64,000 bases of DNA from Brevundimonas sp. (lineage in GTDB: Bacteria; Pseudomonadota; Alphaproteobacteria; Caulobacterales; Caulobacteraceae), in assembly GCF_016742135.1 (NCBI RefSeq), contig NZ_JACVCG010000002.1:496001-560000 (forward strand), read 5' to 3'. Shown piece after piece: positions 38,175 to 50,192 of this stretch (position 1 is its first letter; every line of letters begins with the position of its first letter). The notes beneath the pieces were generated by a model, which did no database searches, was not told the DNA's origin, and was given only the letters and a program-made list of their open reading frames with translations. The translations under genes were made by a program, and so were the position numbers.

Positions 38175-40409
38175 ATGACGGAAACGCCTTCCCCCGAACT
38201 GTCGTCCATCACCGATCAGGCGGTCGGCGAGGTCGTGCCCTCGTCGCGCGCGCCTCAGTTGAAGCTGTCCGAAGCCCTGATGGCGTCGCCCGAGCGGTTC
38301 ATCAATCGCGAGCTGTCGTGGCTGGCCTTCAATGGCAGGGTGATGGAGGAGGCGTCGAACCCGGCCCATCCGTTGCTGGAACGTCTACGTTTCCTGTCGA
38401 TCTCGGCCAATAATCTGGATGAGTTCTACATGACCCGCGTGGCCGGGCTGAAAGGCCAGGTGCGAGAGCGGGTGCGGGTGGTGTCGGCCGATGGCCTGAC
38501 CCCCGGAGAAGCCCTGGTGCGGGTCAATGAAGCCGCCGGGGAGTTGATGGCCCATCAGCAGAAGCGCTGGCGCAAGCTCAAGGTCGAACTGGCCCAGGCG
38601 GGCATTGAGGTGATCGACGCCAGCCGCGCCACCAAGACGGAGCGCGAGCGGCTGGAGCCCGAATTCCTGAATCAGTTGTTCGCCATTCTGACGCCGATGG
38701 CCATCGACCCGGCCCATCCATTTCCCTTCCTGCCGAACCTCGGATTTTCGCTGGCGCTGAAGCTGCGCAGGCGACGGGACAACCGGATCCTGTATGCGCT
38801 GGTGCCGGTCCCGACCCAGGTCAAACGGTTCTGGCCTCTGGCCACCGACGGCCGCTCGGCCAAGGGGCGCACGCGCTATGTGACACTGGAAAGCCTGCTG
38901 ATGCTGTTCATCGACCACCTGTTTCCCGGGTGCGATGTGCTGGAGCGGGGCACCTTCCGCCTGATCCGCGATTCCGACATCGAGATCGAGGAAGAGGCCG
39001 AAGATCTGGTCATGGAGTTCGAGGAGGCCCTCAAGCAGCGGCGCATGGGCTCGGTCGTGCGGATCAAGATCGAGGCCTCCATGCCCGACGATCTGCGCGA
39101 CTTCATCACCCGGGAACTGCATGCCCAGCCCCAGGACGTGGTGATGATCGACGGCATGCTGGGTCTGGCCCAGGTGTCGGAACTGATCGCGGGTGGGCAT
39201 CCGGACCTGAAATTCCCCGGCTATGAGCCCCGCTATCCCGAGCGGGTGCGCGATCATGGCGGCGACGTCTTTGCCGCGATCCGCGAAAAGGACATGCTGA
39301 TCCACCATCCGTTCGAGAGTTTCGACGTGGTGGTGCAGTTTCTGCGGCAGGCGGCGCGCGATCCGAACGTGATCGCCATCAAACAGACCCTCTATCGGAC
39401 CTCGCGCGACAGCCCGGTGGTCGCTGCCCTGATCGAGGCGGCCGAGAACGGCAAGAACGTCACCGCCGTCGTCGAGATCAAGGCCCGCTTCGACGAAGAG
39501 GCCAATTTGCGCTGGGCGCGGGCCATGGAGCGGGCCGGCGTGCACGTCGTGTTCGGCTTCGTCGAGTACAAGACCCACTCCAAGCTGAGCGTGGTCGTGC
39601 GGCGCGAAGGCGACGGACTGCGGTCCTACTGTCACGTGGGTACGGGTAATTATCACCCGGTGACGGCGCGCATCTACACCGACCTGTCTCTGTTTTCGTG
39701 CCAGCCGGCGCTGGCCCGGGATGCCAACCGGGTGTTCAACTACATCACCGGCTATGCCCAGCCCGACGATCTGGAGCAGATGGTCGTCTCGCCGCTCAAT
39801 ATGAAGTCGACCCTGATCGAACTGATCGAAAAGGAAATGGCCGCCGCCGCGCGGGGCAAGCCCGCCGCCATCTGGGCCAAGATGAACTCGCTGGTCGATC
39901 CCGACATCATCGACGCCCTGTACCGCGCCAGCCAGTCGGGCGTGCGCATCGACCTGGTCATCCGGGGCATCTGCTGCCTGCGCCCGGGGGTAAAGGGCCT
40001 GTCCCAGAACATCCGGGTCAAGTCGATCGTCGGGCGGTTCCTCGAACACAGCCGGATCGTGGCCTTCGCCAACGGACGCGACCTGCCGAACGATCGGGCC
40101 AGGGTCTTCATCTCGTCGGCCGACTGGATGAATCGCAATCTCGAGCGCCGGGTCGAGGTCATGGCGCCGGTGCTGAACGCCACCGTCCACGACCAGGTGC
40201 TGGACCAGATCATGGTCGCCAACCTCAAGGATGACGCGCAGAGCTGGGAGCTGGATTCAAACGGCAACTATCACCGGCTCAAGCCCGCCGATCCCGAACG
40301 GCCCTTCTCGGCCCACCGCTATTTCATGACCAATCCCAGCCTGTCCGGACGCGGCAGCAAGGTGAAAACCCTTCCCGCCACCCTGCGATACGAACGTCCG
40401 GATGCCTGA
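38175..40409 (+). CDS. ppk1: Polyphosphate kinase 1
   Basis: This 744-residue enzyme makes polyphosphate from ATP. Family landmarks are [84 protein letters not shown] and [20 protein letters not shown]. The histidines in the last two blocks belong to the active site. ATG at 38175 lies 44 bp after hdaA. ppx overlaps its 3' end by 8 bases. Confidence 0.97.
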   Translation: MTETPSPELSSITDQAVGEVVPSSRAPQLKLSEALMASPERFINRELSWLAFNGRVMEEASNPAHPLLERLRFLSISANNLDEFYMTRVAGLKGQVRERVRVVSADGLTPGEALVRVNEAAGELMAHQQKRWRKLKVELAQAGIEVIDASRATKTERERLEPEFLNQLFAILTPMAIDPAHPFPFLPNLGFSLALKLRRRRDNRILYALVPVPTQVKRFWPLATDGRSAKGRTRYVTLESLLMLFIDHLFPGCDVLERGTFRLIRDSDIEIEEEAEDLVMEFEEALKQRRMGSVVRIKIEASMPDDLRDFITRELHAQPQDVVMIDGMLGLAQVSELIAGGHPDLKFPGYEPRYPERVRDHGGDVFAAIREKDMLIHHPFESFDVVVQFLRQAARDPNVIAIKQTLYRTSRDSPVVAALIEAAENGKNVTAVVEIKARFDEEANLRWARAMERAGVHVVFGFVEYKTHSKLSVVVRREGDGLRSYCHVGTGNYHPVTARIYTDLSLFSCQPALARDANRVFNYITGYAQPDDLEQMVVSPLNMKSTLIELIEKEMAAAARGKPAAIWAKMNSLVDPDIIDALYRASQSGVRIDLVIRGICCLRPGVKGLSQNIRVKSIVGRFLEHSRIVAFANGRDLPNDRARVFISSADWMNRNLERRVEVMAPVLNATVHDQVLDQIMVANLKDDAQSWELDSNGNYHRLKPADPERPFSAHRYFMTNPSLSGRGSKVKTLPATLRYERPDA

Positions 40410-41901
40410 GTCCTCTCCGGCCACAGGGCTGGCGTCCACCGACGCCGCGGTCATCGACATCGGTTCCAACTCGGTCCGCCTGGTGCTGTACCGGCTGGAG
40501 GGCCGGGCCATCTGGACCGTCTTCAACGAAAAGGTACTGGCGGGTCTGGGCCGTGACCTGCCGCAGACCGGCCGCCTGTCCGAGGAGGGCGTGGCCATGG
40601 CCCTGCCGGCGCTTCGCCGGTTCGCGACCGTGATCGAGGGGGTGCGGCCCCACCACGTCTTCGTCGCAGCTACCGCCGCCGTGCGCGAGGCTGCGGATGG
40701 CGTGACCTTCTGCGAGCGGGTGGCCGCCGAGACCGGCTTTCATATCCGGGTCCTGTCGGGCGAGGATGAGGCCCGCTATGCCGCCCGGGGTGTTCTGGCC
40801 GGGAATCCGGCCGCCGAGGGGGTCGCGGCCGACATGGGCGGGGCCAGTCTGGAGCTGATCCGTCTGGGCAAGGGCGAGGTCGGGCAAGGCATCACCCTGC
40901 CGCTCGGCCCCTTCTCGCTCGCTGACGACAGCGCGTTCGACGCCAAAAAGGTCCGCGCCCGAATCGACAAGCGGCTCAAGGGCAGGACCGCTGACTTCCA
41001 GACGCCGACCCTGCACGCCGTCGGCGGGGCCTGGCGCAGCATCGCCCAGCTGCACATGACCCTGTCCGATTATCCGCTGCAGATCGTGCATCAGTACGCC
41101 ATGACCGCCGACGACGCCCGCGACGTGGCCCGGTTCGTCTCGCGCCAGTCGCGAACGTCGCTGGACCGGACCCCGGGGGTCTCGCGCCGGCGCGCCGAAA
41201 CCCTGCCCTATGCCGCCCTCGTGCTCGAGGCCCTGATCGAGAAGCTGGCGCTCAGGACCGTCGAGTTCTCGGCCTGGGGCCTGCGAGAGGGCCTGCTGCA
41301 GGAGGCGCTTGCCCCCGCACATCAGGCCAGCGATCCGCTGATCGCCGGCTGCACCACCTGGGGCGCGCGCCAGGGCATCTCGCCGCTGTTGCCGGGCGCG
41401 GTCCAGGCCTGGATCGATCCGGTCCTGCCCGCCCTGCCGGAAACCTTCGGACGCGAGCGCGACCGCACCCTGACCACCGCCGCCTGTCACCTGTGCGATC
41501 TGGGAGCGCGGCTTCACCCCGACCACCGGGTCGAACTGGTGTTCGAGCAGGTGCTGCGCGCGCCGGTTCCGGGCCAGACCCATGCAGAGCGGGCCTTCCT
41601 CGCATGCGCGCTCAACGCCCGCTACGGCGGGCCCTCCACCACGCCCCAGCCGGATGTCGTCAACCGCCTGCTGGACGAGGAAGGCCGCCGTCACGCCCGG
41701 GCGCTGGGTCAGGCGATCCGCCTCGCCTGCGACCTGTCCGGTCGCGCGCCCCAGCTACTGGCCGGAGCGCGCCTTGCGATCGATGACGGCACCCTGACGC
41801 TCACGCCTGCGGAGGGCTACGCCGACATGCTGCTGGGCGAACAGACGCGCCGGCGCCTGAAAGCCCTGGCCGATACGCTCGGCCTTGCCTGCGGCGACTA
41901 G
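40402..41901 (+). CDS. ppx: Exopolyphosphatase / GppA-type phosphatase
   Basis: This 499-residue Ppx/GppA phosphatase has an actin-like ATPase fold: phosphate loop 1 [26 protein letters not shown], the glutamate in LSGEDEARY, and loop 2 [14 protein letters not shown]-terminal helical HD-like region follows. It would hydrolyse polyphosphate or pppGpp. It overlaps ppk1 by 8 bases, so polyP synthesis and breakdown are translated together. Confidence 0.94.
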   Translation: MPESSPATGLASTDAAVIDIGSNSVRLVLYRLEGRAIWTVFNEKVLAGLGRDLPQTGRLSEEGVAMALPALRRFATVIEGVRPHHVFVAATAAVREAADGVTFCERVAAETGFHIRVLSGEDEARYAARGVLAGNPAAEGVAADMGGASLELIRLGKGEVGQGITLPLGPFSLADDSAFDAKKVRARIDKRLKGRTADFQTPTLHAVGGAWRSIAQLHMTLSDYPLQIVHQYAMTADDARDVARFVSRQSRTSLDRTPGVSRRRAETLPYAALVLEALIEKLALRTVEFSAWGLREGLLQEALAPAHQASDPLIAGCTTWGARQGISPLLPGAVQAWIDPVLPALPETFGRERDRTLTTAACHLCDLGARLHPDHRVELVFEQVLRAPVPGQTHAERAFLACALNARYGGPSTTPQPDVVNRLLDEEGRRHARALGQAIRLACDLSGRAPQLLAGARLAIDDGTLTLTPAEGYADMLLGEQTRRRLKALADTLGLACGD

Positions 41902-41939
41902 GCGGGGCACCGTCCGGACCAGCACAGGGAGGGACACCC

Positions 41940-42308
41940 ATGGCAGTCACCGGCATCGGCGGCTTCTTCTTCCGGTCAGACAACCCCGAGGCCCTGGCCG
42001 AATGGTATCTGACCCATCTGGGCGTCGGCGCCCCGCCGGGCGTCTTCATCTGGAATCAGCAGGCCGGACCGACGGTGTTTGCCCCGTTCAAGGCCGACAG
42101 CGACTATTTCGCCGCCGACAAGCGCTGGATGCTGAACCTGCGTGTCGACGATCTGGACGGCCTGATCGCCTCGCTGACGGCCGCCGGCATCGCGGTGTTG
42201 ACCAAGGCCGAATGGGATGCACCCGAGGTCGGTCGCTTCGCCCGCATCCACGACCCCGAGGGCAATCCCATTGAGCTGTGGGAGCCTGCAGCCGCGCCCC
42301 CGGCCTAA
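41940..42308 (+). CDS. VOC-superfamily (glyoxalase-like) protein
   Basis: This 122-residue protein has two beta-alpha-beta-beta-beta units of the vicinal oxygen chelate fold. It contains FFFRSDNPEALAEWYLTHLG at the start and the typical ending HDPEGNPIELWEP with the metal-binding glutamate. The substrate is unknown. GGGAGGG precedes ATG. It overlaps the convergent rnd gene by 4 bases. Confidence 0.9.
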   Translation: MAVTGIGGFFFRSDNPEALAEWYLTHLGVGAPPGVFIWNQQAGPTVFAPFKADSDYFAADKRWMLNLRVDDLDGLIASLTAAGIAVLTKAEWDAPEVGRFARIHDPEGNPIELWEPAAAPPA

Positions 42309-43456
42309 CCCTCGATCTCGACCACCTCGACGCGCGCGCCGTTCAGCACCAGGGCGATCTCACCGCGTTTCAGCTTCAGCGCATCCTCGCCGAACATCTC
42401 GCGCCGCCAACCCTTCAGGGCGTCGACCGGCGCATTGTCGTCCAGCGCGATCTTCTCAAGGTCCGAGACATTGGCGATCATCTTGGTGGCCACGCCGGCA
42501 TTGTCGCTCTTGGCCTTCAGCAGCACCTTGAGCAGTTCGACCACTGACGGCGCCGCCGCCGGGCGGTGACCCGGACGGTCCAGCACGGGCGCGTGGGCTT
42601 CCGGATCCGCCAGTACGGTCTTCAGCTCGGCGATCAGGCTTTCGCCCAGCCGCGAGGTGCCGAATCCCTTGGACACGGACCGCAGGCGGTTGAAGGCATC
42701 CGGATCGGTCGGCGCCTGGGTGGCGATCTCGTCGATCGCCTCATCCTTGATGATCCGTCCGCGCGGCTGGTCACGCTCCTGGGCCATGCGCTCGCGCCAG
42801 ACCGCCGTGGCCACGAAGGCCGCAAGATATTTGGCCGAATACTTCTTGGGCTTCAGCCGCTTCCAGGCGTTTTCAGGTGTGGTGTCATACAGCCGGGGAT
42901 CGGTCAGGGTGCCCATTTCCTCCAGCACCCAGTCCAGCCGTCCGGATTTTTTCAGCTGCTCGCGGAGACGCGGGTACAGCGCCGCCAGATGGGTTACATC
43001 ACCCAGCGCATAGGTCAGCTGCGCGTCCGACAGCGGGCGTCGGGCCCAGTCGGTGAAGCGGCTGCCCTTGTCCAGCTCCTTCTTCAGCATCTGCCGGACC
43101 AGCGCCTCATAGGACACCTGGTCGCCAAAGCCCGCCGCCATGGCCGCCACCTGGGTGTCGAACATCGGCAGGGGCATGGCCCCCAGCCGCACGAAGATCT
43201 CGATGTCCTGCCGCGCCGCATGGAAGACCTTGATGATCTTTGGATCCCGCAGCAGGTCGAGGAAGGGCGAAAGGTCCAGCCCCTCGGCCATCGGGTCGAT
43301 GATCCCCGCAACATCCGCCGACGCCGCCTGGATCAGGCACAGCTTCGGCCAATATGTGGTCTCGCGCATGAACTCGGTGTCCACGGCGATGAAGGGCGCC
43401 TTCGCCAGGGCGGCGCAGAAATCGGCAAGGGCCGGATTGGTGGTGATCGGTGTCAT
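42305..43456 (-). CDS. rnd: Ribonuclease D
   Basis: This 383-residue 3'-5' exoribonuclease trims tRNA precursors. The DEDDy motifs are FIAVDTEFMRE (D26 and E28), FHAARQDIEIF, and YALGDVTHLAALYP with the catalytic tyrosine and aspartate. The C-terminal half has the helical HRDC domains (ATQAPTDPDAFNRLRSVSKG and following). It is divergent from purM with an 80-bp gap. Confidence 0.95.
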   Translation of the reverse strand: MTPITTNPALADFCAALAKAPFIAVDTEFMRETTYWPKLCLIQAASADVAGIIDPMAEGLDLSPFLDLLRDPKIIKVFHAARQDIEIFVRLGAMPLPMFDTQVAAMAAGFGDQVSYEALVRQMLKKELDKGSRFTDWARRPLSDAQLTYALGDVTHLAALYPRLREQLKKSGRLDWVLEEMGTLTDPRLYDTTPENAWKRLKPKKYSAKYLAAFVATAVWRERMAQERDQPRGRIIKDEAIDEIATQAPTDPDAFNRLRSVSKGFGTSRLGESLIAELKTVLADPEAHAPVLDRPGHRPAAAPSVVELLKVLLKAKSDNAGVATKMIANVSDLEKIALDDNAPVDALKGWRREMFGEDALKLKRGEIALVLNGARVEVVEIEG

Positions 43457-43536
43457 TTGGATGCTATAGCCCCCGCGTGCGCCCCCATGGCAAGAGGGGC
43501 CGCGGAATTCCGTCCACTGATTCAGGTTCGTGTTCG

Positions 43537-44577
<1,041 letters not shown>

Positions 44578-44635
44578 CCGGTTGACGCCGCAGGCGGCTT
44601 GCCATCACGGTAGCCGGTCTGTTCAGGAGATTGCC

Positions 44636-46021
44636 ATGCGTCTGATCGCGTCCCTCTGCCTCGCCGCCAGCGCGGCCCTCTCCGTGGGCCTCGCAACTCC
44701 GGCCGTCGCCCAGACCTCGGCCGCTGTCGACCAGCCCCGGCTTCGCGCGCTCGGCCTGCTGGTCCAGCCCGAGCGGATGCGCGCCGACATCGAGACCATG
44801 GTCGGCTTCGGCACCCGCCACACCCTGTCGGAGACGGAGTCCGAGACGCGTGGCATCGGTGCCGCCCGCCGTTGGGTCGCCCGCGAGTTCGAAAGCATCA
44901 GCCGGACCTGCGGCGGCTGTATCGAGGTCGTCACCCCCTCCGAGGTCGTCACCGGACGGCGCATCCCCAATCCGACCGAAGTGGTCAGCGTCGTCGCCAT
45001 CCAGCGCGGCACCGGGGACCCAAACCGCGTCATCATCATCTCCGGCCATTTGGACTCACGCGTCACCGATGTGATGGACTTCACCTCGGACGCCCCCGGT
45101 GCCAATGACGACGCCTCGGGCGTCGCCGCCCTGATTGAGGCAGCCCGCATCCTGTCGGCCTATGAGTTCGAGGCCACCCTGGTCTATGCCGCCCTGACCG
45201 GTGAGGAGCAGGGCCTGGTCGGCGCGGGCATCGTCGCGGACTATGCCGTCGAACAGGGCTGGTTCGTCCAGGCCAACCTGAACAATGACATGGTCGGCAA
45301 TATCGAGGGCCAGAACGGTGTCATCGACAACACCCGCATCCGCGTCTTCTCGGAAGGCACCAAGACGGTCGAGACCGAATCCCAGGCCGCGACCCGCCGC
45401 TACAACGGAGGGGAGGTCGACTCTTCCTCCCGCAATCTGGCCCGCTATATCGACAGCATCGCCGACCGTTACCTGACCAATTTCGACGTCGAGATGGTCT
45501 ATCGCACCGACCGCTACGGTCGCGGCGGTGATCAGGTGGCCATGCTGCGTGTCGGCTTCCCCGCCGTGCGCATCACCGAGGGCTCCGAAAACTACGACCG
45601 CCAGCATCAGGACCTCAGGGTCGAGAACGGGATTCGCTATGGCGACACCATCGACGGGGTCGATTTCGACTATCTGGCCCAGGCAACCCGGCTGAACGTC
45701 ATCACCATGGCAGCGCTCGCATGGGCCCCGGCCCCGCCGACCGGCGTGGTCGTCGAGGGCGCGGTCCTGCCGGACACCACCCTGCGCTGGCAGCCTGTGC
45801 CCGGTGCGGCGGGCTACCGTGTCTGGTGGCGGTCCACTACCGCCCCGCAATGGACCCACAGCCTCTGGGTCGAGGGCGGCGACACGACCTCGGCGGTGCT
45901 CAAGGGCGTGGTCATCGACGACTGGTTCTTCGGCGTCTCGGCCGTGTCCGCAGACGGCTTTGAGAGCCCGGTGACCTTCCCCGGTCCGGCCGGCGATTAC
46001 CGCGTCGCGCCCGCACAGTAG
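44636..46021 (+). CDS. Secreted M28-family metallopeptidase
   Basis: This 461-residue protein has a signal peptide (to about residue 25). The M28 aminopeptidase domain has zinc ligands in IISGHLDSRV, GANDDASGVAAL, TGEEQGLVG, LNNDMVGN and RQHQDLRV. A C-terminal fibronectin-III-like domain (about 365-461, ending in GFESPVTFP) may bind surfaces or substrate. GGAGA precedes ATG at 44636. Its position between purM and purN suggests co-transcription, not a purine role. Confidence 0.92.
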   Translation: MRLIASLCLAASAALSVGLATPAVAQTSAAVDQPRLRALGLLVQPERMRADIETMVGFGTRHTLSETESETRGIGAARRWVAREFESISRTCGGCIEVVTPSEVVTGRRIPNPTEVVSVVAIQRGTGDPNRVIIISGHLDSRVTDVMDFTSDAPGANDDASGVAALIEAARILSAYEFEATLVYAALTGEEQGLVGAGIVADYAVEQGWFVQANLNNDMVGNIEGQNGVIDNTRIRVFSEGTKTVETESQAATRRYNGGEVDSSSRNLARYIDSIADRYLTNFDVEMVYRTDRYGRGGDQVAMLRVGFPAVRITEGSENYDRQHQDLRVENGIRYGDTIDGVDFDYLAQATRLNVITMAALAWAPAPPTGVVVEGAVLPDTTLRWQPVPGAAGYRVWWRSTTAPQWTHSLWVEGGDTTSAVLKGVVIDDWFFGVSAVSADGFESPVTFPGPAGDYRVAPAQ

Positions 46022-46030
46022 CCGACGCGC

Positions 46031-46606
46031 GTGTCCCGACCGCCTGTCCGCGTCGCCGTCCTGATCTCGGGAACCGGCAGTAATTTGCGGGCTCTGGTTG
46101 AGACAGTTAACCCGGCTTATGAAGTCGCTCTCGTGCTGTCGAACCGCCCCGAGGCGCCGGGTCTGGCCTGGGCCGCCGGGCGCGGCCTCCCGACGGTCGC
46201 CCTGCCCCATGCCCCGTTCGGCAAGAACCGGCAGGCGCATGAGGCGGCCCTCGACGCGGCGCTGAGGGCCCACGGCATCGAGGTCGTCGCCCTCGCCGGC
46301 TATATGCGCGTCCTGACACCATGGCTGGTCGGGCGCTGGTCCGGCCGGATGCTGAACATCCACCCCAGCCTGCTGCCGAAATACCCGGGCCTCGACACCC
46401 ACCGCCGCGCCCTCGAGGCCGGCGACGCCGAGGCCGGCTGTACCGTCCACCTCGTCAGCGAAGGCGTGGACGAAGGCCCCGTGCTCGATCAGGCGCGCGT
46501 GCCGGTTCTGGAAGGCGATACCCCGGAAACTCTGGCTGCCCGCGTTCTCGAGGCTGAACACCGGCTGTATCCGCAGGCGCTGGCGAGGTTCTGTGGGGAG
46601 TTGTGA
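46031..46606 (+). CDS. purN: Phosphoribosylglycinamide formyltransferase
   Basis: PurN transfers a formyl group from 10-formyl-THF to GAR in purine synthesis. It is 191 residues from GTG at 46031. VAVLISGTGSNLRALV is the phosphate-binding start, and GYMRVLTPWLVGRW, MLNIHPSLLPKYPGLDTH and VDEGPVLDQARVPV contain the catalytic Asn-His-Asp set. It lies 9 bp after the peptidase gene. Confidence 0.96.
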   Translation: MSRPPVRVAVLISGTGSNLRALVETVNPAYEVALVLSNRPEAPGLAWAAGRGLPTVALPHAPFGKNRQAHEAALDAALRAHGIEVVALAGYMRVLTPWLVGRWSGRMLNIHPSLLPKYPGLDTHRRALEAGDAEAGCTVHLVSEGVDEGPVLDQARVPVLEGDTPETLAARVLEAEHRLYPQALARFCGEL

Positions 46607-46670
46607 GAGGAGTGAAGCTTCGCCGTTGGTATTCGAGGCCCAGCAGGCGCTTGAATTCAGGACAAAGTGG

Positions 46671-47209
46671 TCAGTAACGTTGGCCGAAAAGACCGGCCCA
46701 ACTCTTCAGCTCATATCGATCCGGCGGCATTTCGCTCCCGACGATTGCTAACGAAAACGCGACGAGGCCGAGCGTTGGACAGACGACACTCGTTGATGCG
46801 CCCCTATCCGACGTGGCTGTAATTTCCGTACATGTTGTCGCCCAGAATTCTACAGGACGAGCCGAGTATAGAAACTCACCGTCGAGGAAGTCAGGAGGCG
46901 GCAACTCCGACAATAAGGGCAGACCATACATCTTGTAGCATTCCAGCGACCTTCGGTGCACGCAACGAGGGCGTCCCCGAAACCCTCATTCGCTACCCTC
47001 TCGTGATCGTCACGAAACGCGACCCAAGTTTCCCCCGACGGCGGGTCGATGAACATAGACATACCCTTGAAGCCACCCTCAGTGGCTTCATAGGCAACGT
47101 TGTATTCTGGGCCGCTGGGACTTGAATCTGAAAGTTGCTCAGCTTCCCGCTGTGTGGGCGAGCAACTCCCCATCGCGCCAAGGATCGCGGCTAGAACGAC
47201 GATACGCAT
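46671..47209 (-). pseudogene. Frameshifted lipoprotein gene in a low-GC island
   Basis: Two overlapping minus-strand frames join into one plausible protein of about 178 residues. The first (47209 to about 46944) has a lipoprotein signal MRIVVLAAILGAMGSCS with lipobox cysteine, then VAYEATEGGFKGMSMFIDPP and ALVACTEGRW. The second frame continues ECYKMYGLPLLSEL and ends at 46671. Restoring one base near 46943-46944 (a short C run on the plus strand) would fuse them. The region is clearly poorer in GC and uses other codons than its neighbours, suggesting transfer. Function is unknown; a sequencing error is possible. Confidence 0.5.
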
Positions 47210-47435
47210 AAAGAGAACGTAGCTCCGCCAGAGGCCGCTCGCTAGCCCTTCAAGCCCCCGCTCACATTCCTGGTCTCGATAACCGAGGAGCGCGGGATGA
47301 AGTTGCTAAATGCGCGCAGCCTCATGGCAAATCTCCGGACCGTTCAACGCCCTGCCCGCGCGTGAGGCCAATCAGCCCGCCCTACCTCCCGGTGCGCCTA
47401 TACTTGTGGGTTGGCCGACCGACGCACAGGAGGGA

Positions 47436-47681
47436 TTCAGACCATTCAGACCATTCAGACGGTGTTTTCTTGTCCCCTCTCCCGATGGGAGAGGGGGTTG
47501 GGGGTGAGGGCCGCTCACCTCCTTCGGCGTGAGCCGTCGCACCGGTCCTGCCACGGCTTGCGCCGACACACACCGCCGCCCCTCATCCGGCGCTCACGCG
47601 CCACCTTCTCCCATCGGGAGAAGGGTCAACTCTTCAGCCGACAGAAGGCCGATTCCAGACCATCCAGACCATCCAGACGGT
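47436..47681. repeat. Inverted palindrome pair flanked by direct 9-bp tandem repeats
   Basis: The 483-base gap between the broken lipoprotein gene and the ndk terminator holds no convincing gene. Within it, 47436-47463 and 47653-47681 are direct repeats of a nine-base unit CAGACCATT or CAGACCATC, two units plus CAGACGGT. Between them lie two palindromes in inverse orientation: 47474-47483 with 47487-47496 (10-bp stem, GAT loop) and 47604-47612 with 47616-47624 (9-bp stem, ATC loop). This is a REP-doublet-like or MITE-like element with no protein of its own. Confidence 0.65.
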
Positions 47682-47692
47682 ATTTCGCCCAC

Positions 47693-47723
47693 GAAAAAGG
47701 CCCCGGCGTTTCCACCGGGGCCT
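47693..47723 (-). terminator. Rho-independent terminator of ndk
   Basis: On the minus strand a perfect 9-bp stem (47715-47723 with 47698-47706), an 8-base loop and a run of five T follow the ndk stop by about 20 bases. Confidence 0.92.
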
Positions 47724-47744
47724 CGCTCATCACGTCACTTAGCC

Positions 47745-48164
47745 TTAGCCGACGATCTGGTCGTCGGTGAAGAACTGGGCGATTTCGATGCCGGCGTTCT
47801 CGATCGAGTCCGAGCCGTGGACCGAGTTTTCACCGATCGACAGGGCGAACTGCTTGCGGATCGTGCCTTCAGCGGCCTGTTCCGGGTTGGTGGCGCCCAT
47901 GACTTCGCGATAGCGGGCCACGGCGTTCTCGCCTTCCAGCACCTGGACGACGACCGGCTCGGCGGTCATCTGGCCGACCAGTTCGCCATAGAAGGGGCGT
48001 TCGGCGTGGACTTCGTAGAATTTCTTGGCTTGCGCTTCGCTCAGCTTGACGCGGCGCTGGGCCACGATGCGCAGGCCCGCGCCCTCGATCACGGCGTTGA
48101 TCGCGCCGGTCAGGTTGCGGCGCGTCGCGTCGGGCTTGATGATCGAGAAGGTACGTTCGGTCAT
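47745..48164 (-). CDS. ndk: Nucleoside diphosphate kinase
   Basis: Ndk balances nucleoside triphosphates by phosphate transfer through a histidine. It is 139 residues. [13 protein letters not shown] opens the protein, RPFYGELV follows, and the catalytic histidine lies in [13 protein letters not shown]. It is transcribed alone on the minus strand and ends at a clear terminator. Confidence 0.97.
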   Translation of the reverse strand: MTERTFSIIKPDATRRNLTGAINAVIEGAGLRIVAQRRVKLSEAQAKKFYEVHAERPFYGELVGQMTAEPVVVQVLEGENAVARYREVMGATNPEQAAEGTIRKQFALSIGENSVHGSDSIENAGIEIAQFFTDDQIVG

Positions 48165-48302
48165 TGGGGTCAGTCTTCATTTGGGGGTTTCGGGTCGCGG
48201 GCTTATAGCGGGGCGCCCGCGCCTTTCCAACCACCCCCGTGATGCCGGTCGCCGTCAGGCGCATCCGGTGCCTCTCTGCCTTTTGCGATATTCCTCCTCC
48301 CC

Positions 48303-50192
48303 ATGCTGCAAATCTCCAATCTGACCTTCAACGCCTGGGGCCGCCAGTTTCTGGATGACGCCTCCGTCTCCCTGCCGCCCGGGGCCAAGGTCGGCCTTGT
48401 CGGCCGGAACGGCATCGGCAAGTCGACCCTGTTCAAGATCATCCTCGGCGAGCTGGCCGGCAACGGTGACGAGGTCTCCCTGCCCAAGACCGCCCGCATC
48501 GGTTCGGTTGATCAGGAGCATCCCGCCACGTCCGTCAGCGTCATCGAGACGATCCTGGAGGCCGACACCGAACGCCACGACCTGCTGACCCGCCTCGAGA
48601 CCGCCGAGCCCGAGGAGATGGGCGAGATCTGGGCCCGACTGATCGAGATCGACGCCGACGGTGCCCCGGCCCGCGCCGCAGAAATCCTCGCCGGCCTTGG
48701 CTTCGACCACGAAAACCAGCAGCGGCCGATGTCGCATTTCTCGGGCGGCTGGCGGATGCGTGTGGCCCTGGCCGCGGCCCTGTTCGCGCAGCCGGATATG
48801 CTGCTGCTGGACGAACCGACCAACTACCTCGACCTCGAGGGTGCCCTGTGGCTGGAGGCCCGGCTCAAGAAATACCCCGCGACGGCCCTGATCATCTCCC
48901 ACGACCGCGAGATGCTGAACGAGGTCTGTACCCACATCCTGCACCTCTCGAACCGCAAGCTGACCCTCTACACGGGCAACTACGACACGTTCGAAAAGAC
49001 CCGTGCCGAGAAGCTGCGCCTCATGGCGGCCACCCAGGCCAAGCAGGAGGCCGAACGCGCGCACCTGCAGAAATTCATCGACCGCTTCAAGGCCAAGGCG
49101 TCCAAGGCGACCCAGGCCCAGTCGCGCGTCAAGAAGCTGGAGAAGATGGAGCGGATCGAGCTGCCGCCGGACGAGCGCGTCGCCCCGTTCACCCTGCCCT
49201 CTCCCCCGCGCCCCCTGCCCCCGCCGCTGATCCGGCTGGAGCGCGCCAATGTCGGCTATGAACCGGGCAAGCCGATCCTCAGGAACCTCAACCTGCGCAT
49301 GGATCTGGACGACCGGATCGGCCTGCTGGGGGTTAACGGCGCCGGCAAATCGACCTTTGCCAAGATGATCGCCGGTGCCCTCGACATCGAAACGGGCGAA
49401 CTGCACCGCGACCGGAAGATGCGGGTCGGCTGGTTCCACCAGCACCAGATCGAGGCCATGGACCCGACCGACACGCCGCTGGAGATCATCCGGCGGGCCA
49501 TGCCGGAGGCCTCTGAAAGCAGCCGCCGCAGCCGGCTGGCCCAGTTCGGCCTCGCCTTCGAGAAGCAGGAGACGAAGGTGGAAGCCCTGTCGGGCGGCGA
49601 ACGCGCGCGCCTGCTGCTCAACATGGTGGCCATGGACGCGCCCCACGTCCTGATCCTCGACGAGCCGACCAACCACCTCGACATCGACAGCCGGCGGGCC
49701 CTGCTGGATGCCCTCAACGAATACAATGGCGCCGTCATCCTGATCACCCACGACCGCTCGCTGATGGAGCTGGTCGCCGACCGGCTGTGGCTGGCCGCCG
49801 ACGGCACGGTGAAACCGTTTGAGGGGGACATGGACGACTATGCCAAATTCGTCCTCGACCGCGCCAGACAGGCCGCCGTCAAGCCCAGCCAGATCAAGGA
49901 AGAGGCCGCCCCTCAAGCAGCGAGCACCCGCAGTGCGAGCGACAGGGGCGACAAAAAGAAGTCCGGCCCTTCGCCTTCAACGCTGAGACACGCCGTTAAG
50001 AAGGCCGAGGAGCGGATGGCGCAGCTGACCGCCGAGCTCGCCCGCATCGACGACGACATGGCCAATGCCTCGGTCAACAATCCCAAGGCGCTGGAGGGCC
50101 TGACCCGTGCCCGGGCGAAGACCCAGACCGCACTCGACGAAGCCGAAGCCGCATGGATTGAGGCCGAAGAAGCCCTGGCGGAGGTAGCATGA
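48303..50192 (+). CDS. ABC-F family ATPase (YheS/Uup-like)
   Basis: This 629-residue soluble protein has two ABC domains: Walker [10 protein letters not shown] and GVNGAGKST, signatures FSGGWRMR and LSGGERAR, and Walker [12 protein letters not shown] and [11 protein letters not shown]. Between them lies the helical P-site linker (about 225-275, rich in Lys and Glu), and the C-terminus (about 555-629) is a coiled coil. ABC-F proteins bind the ribosomal E site and modulate translation. It has no membrane part. It overlaps the DUF2164 gene by 4 bases. Confidence 0.93.
   Translation: MLQISNLTFNAWGRQFLDDASVSLPPGAKVGLVGRNGIGKSTLFKIILGELAGNGDEVSLPKTARIGSVDQEHPATSVSVIETILEADTERHDLLTRLETAEPEEMGEIWARLIEIDADGAPARAAEILAGLGFDHENQQRPMSHFSGGWRMRVALAAALFAQPDMLLLDEPTNYLDLEGALWLEARLKKYPATALIISHDREMLNEVCTHILHLSNRKLTLYTGNYDTFEKTRAEKLRLMAATQAKQEAERAHLQKFIDRFKAKASKATQAQSRVKKLEKMERIELPPDERVAPFTLPSPPRPLPPPLIRLERANVGYEPGKPILRNLNLRMDLDDRIGLLGVNGAGKSTFAKMIAGALDIETGELHRDRKMRVGWFHQHQIEAMDPTDTPLEIIRRAMPEASESSRRSRLAQFGLAFEKQETKVEALSGGERARLLLNMVAMDAPHVLILDEPTNHLDIDSRRALLDALNEYNGAVILITHDRSLMELVADRLWLAADGTVKPFEGDMDDYAKFVLDRARQAAVKPSQIKEEAAPQAASTRSASDRGDKKKSGPSPSTLRHAVKKAEERMAQLTAELARIDDDMANASVNNPKALEGLTRARAKTQTALDEAEAAWIEAEEALAEVA

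Noticed and set aside
40757..40900. Possible frameshift or fusion at the ppk1/ppx boundary
   Set aside because: Both proteins are intact with full motifs; the 8-base overlap is a normal coupled junction.
47310..47507. Small plus-strand frame in the gap before ndk
   Set aside because: It reads into the tandem repeat and palindrome, has no homology I recognise and no convincing ribosome site.
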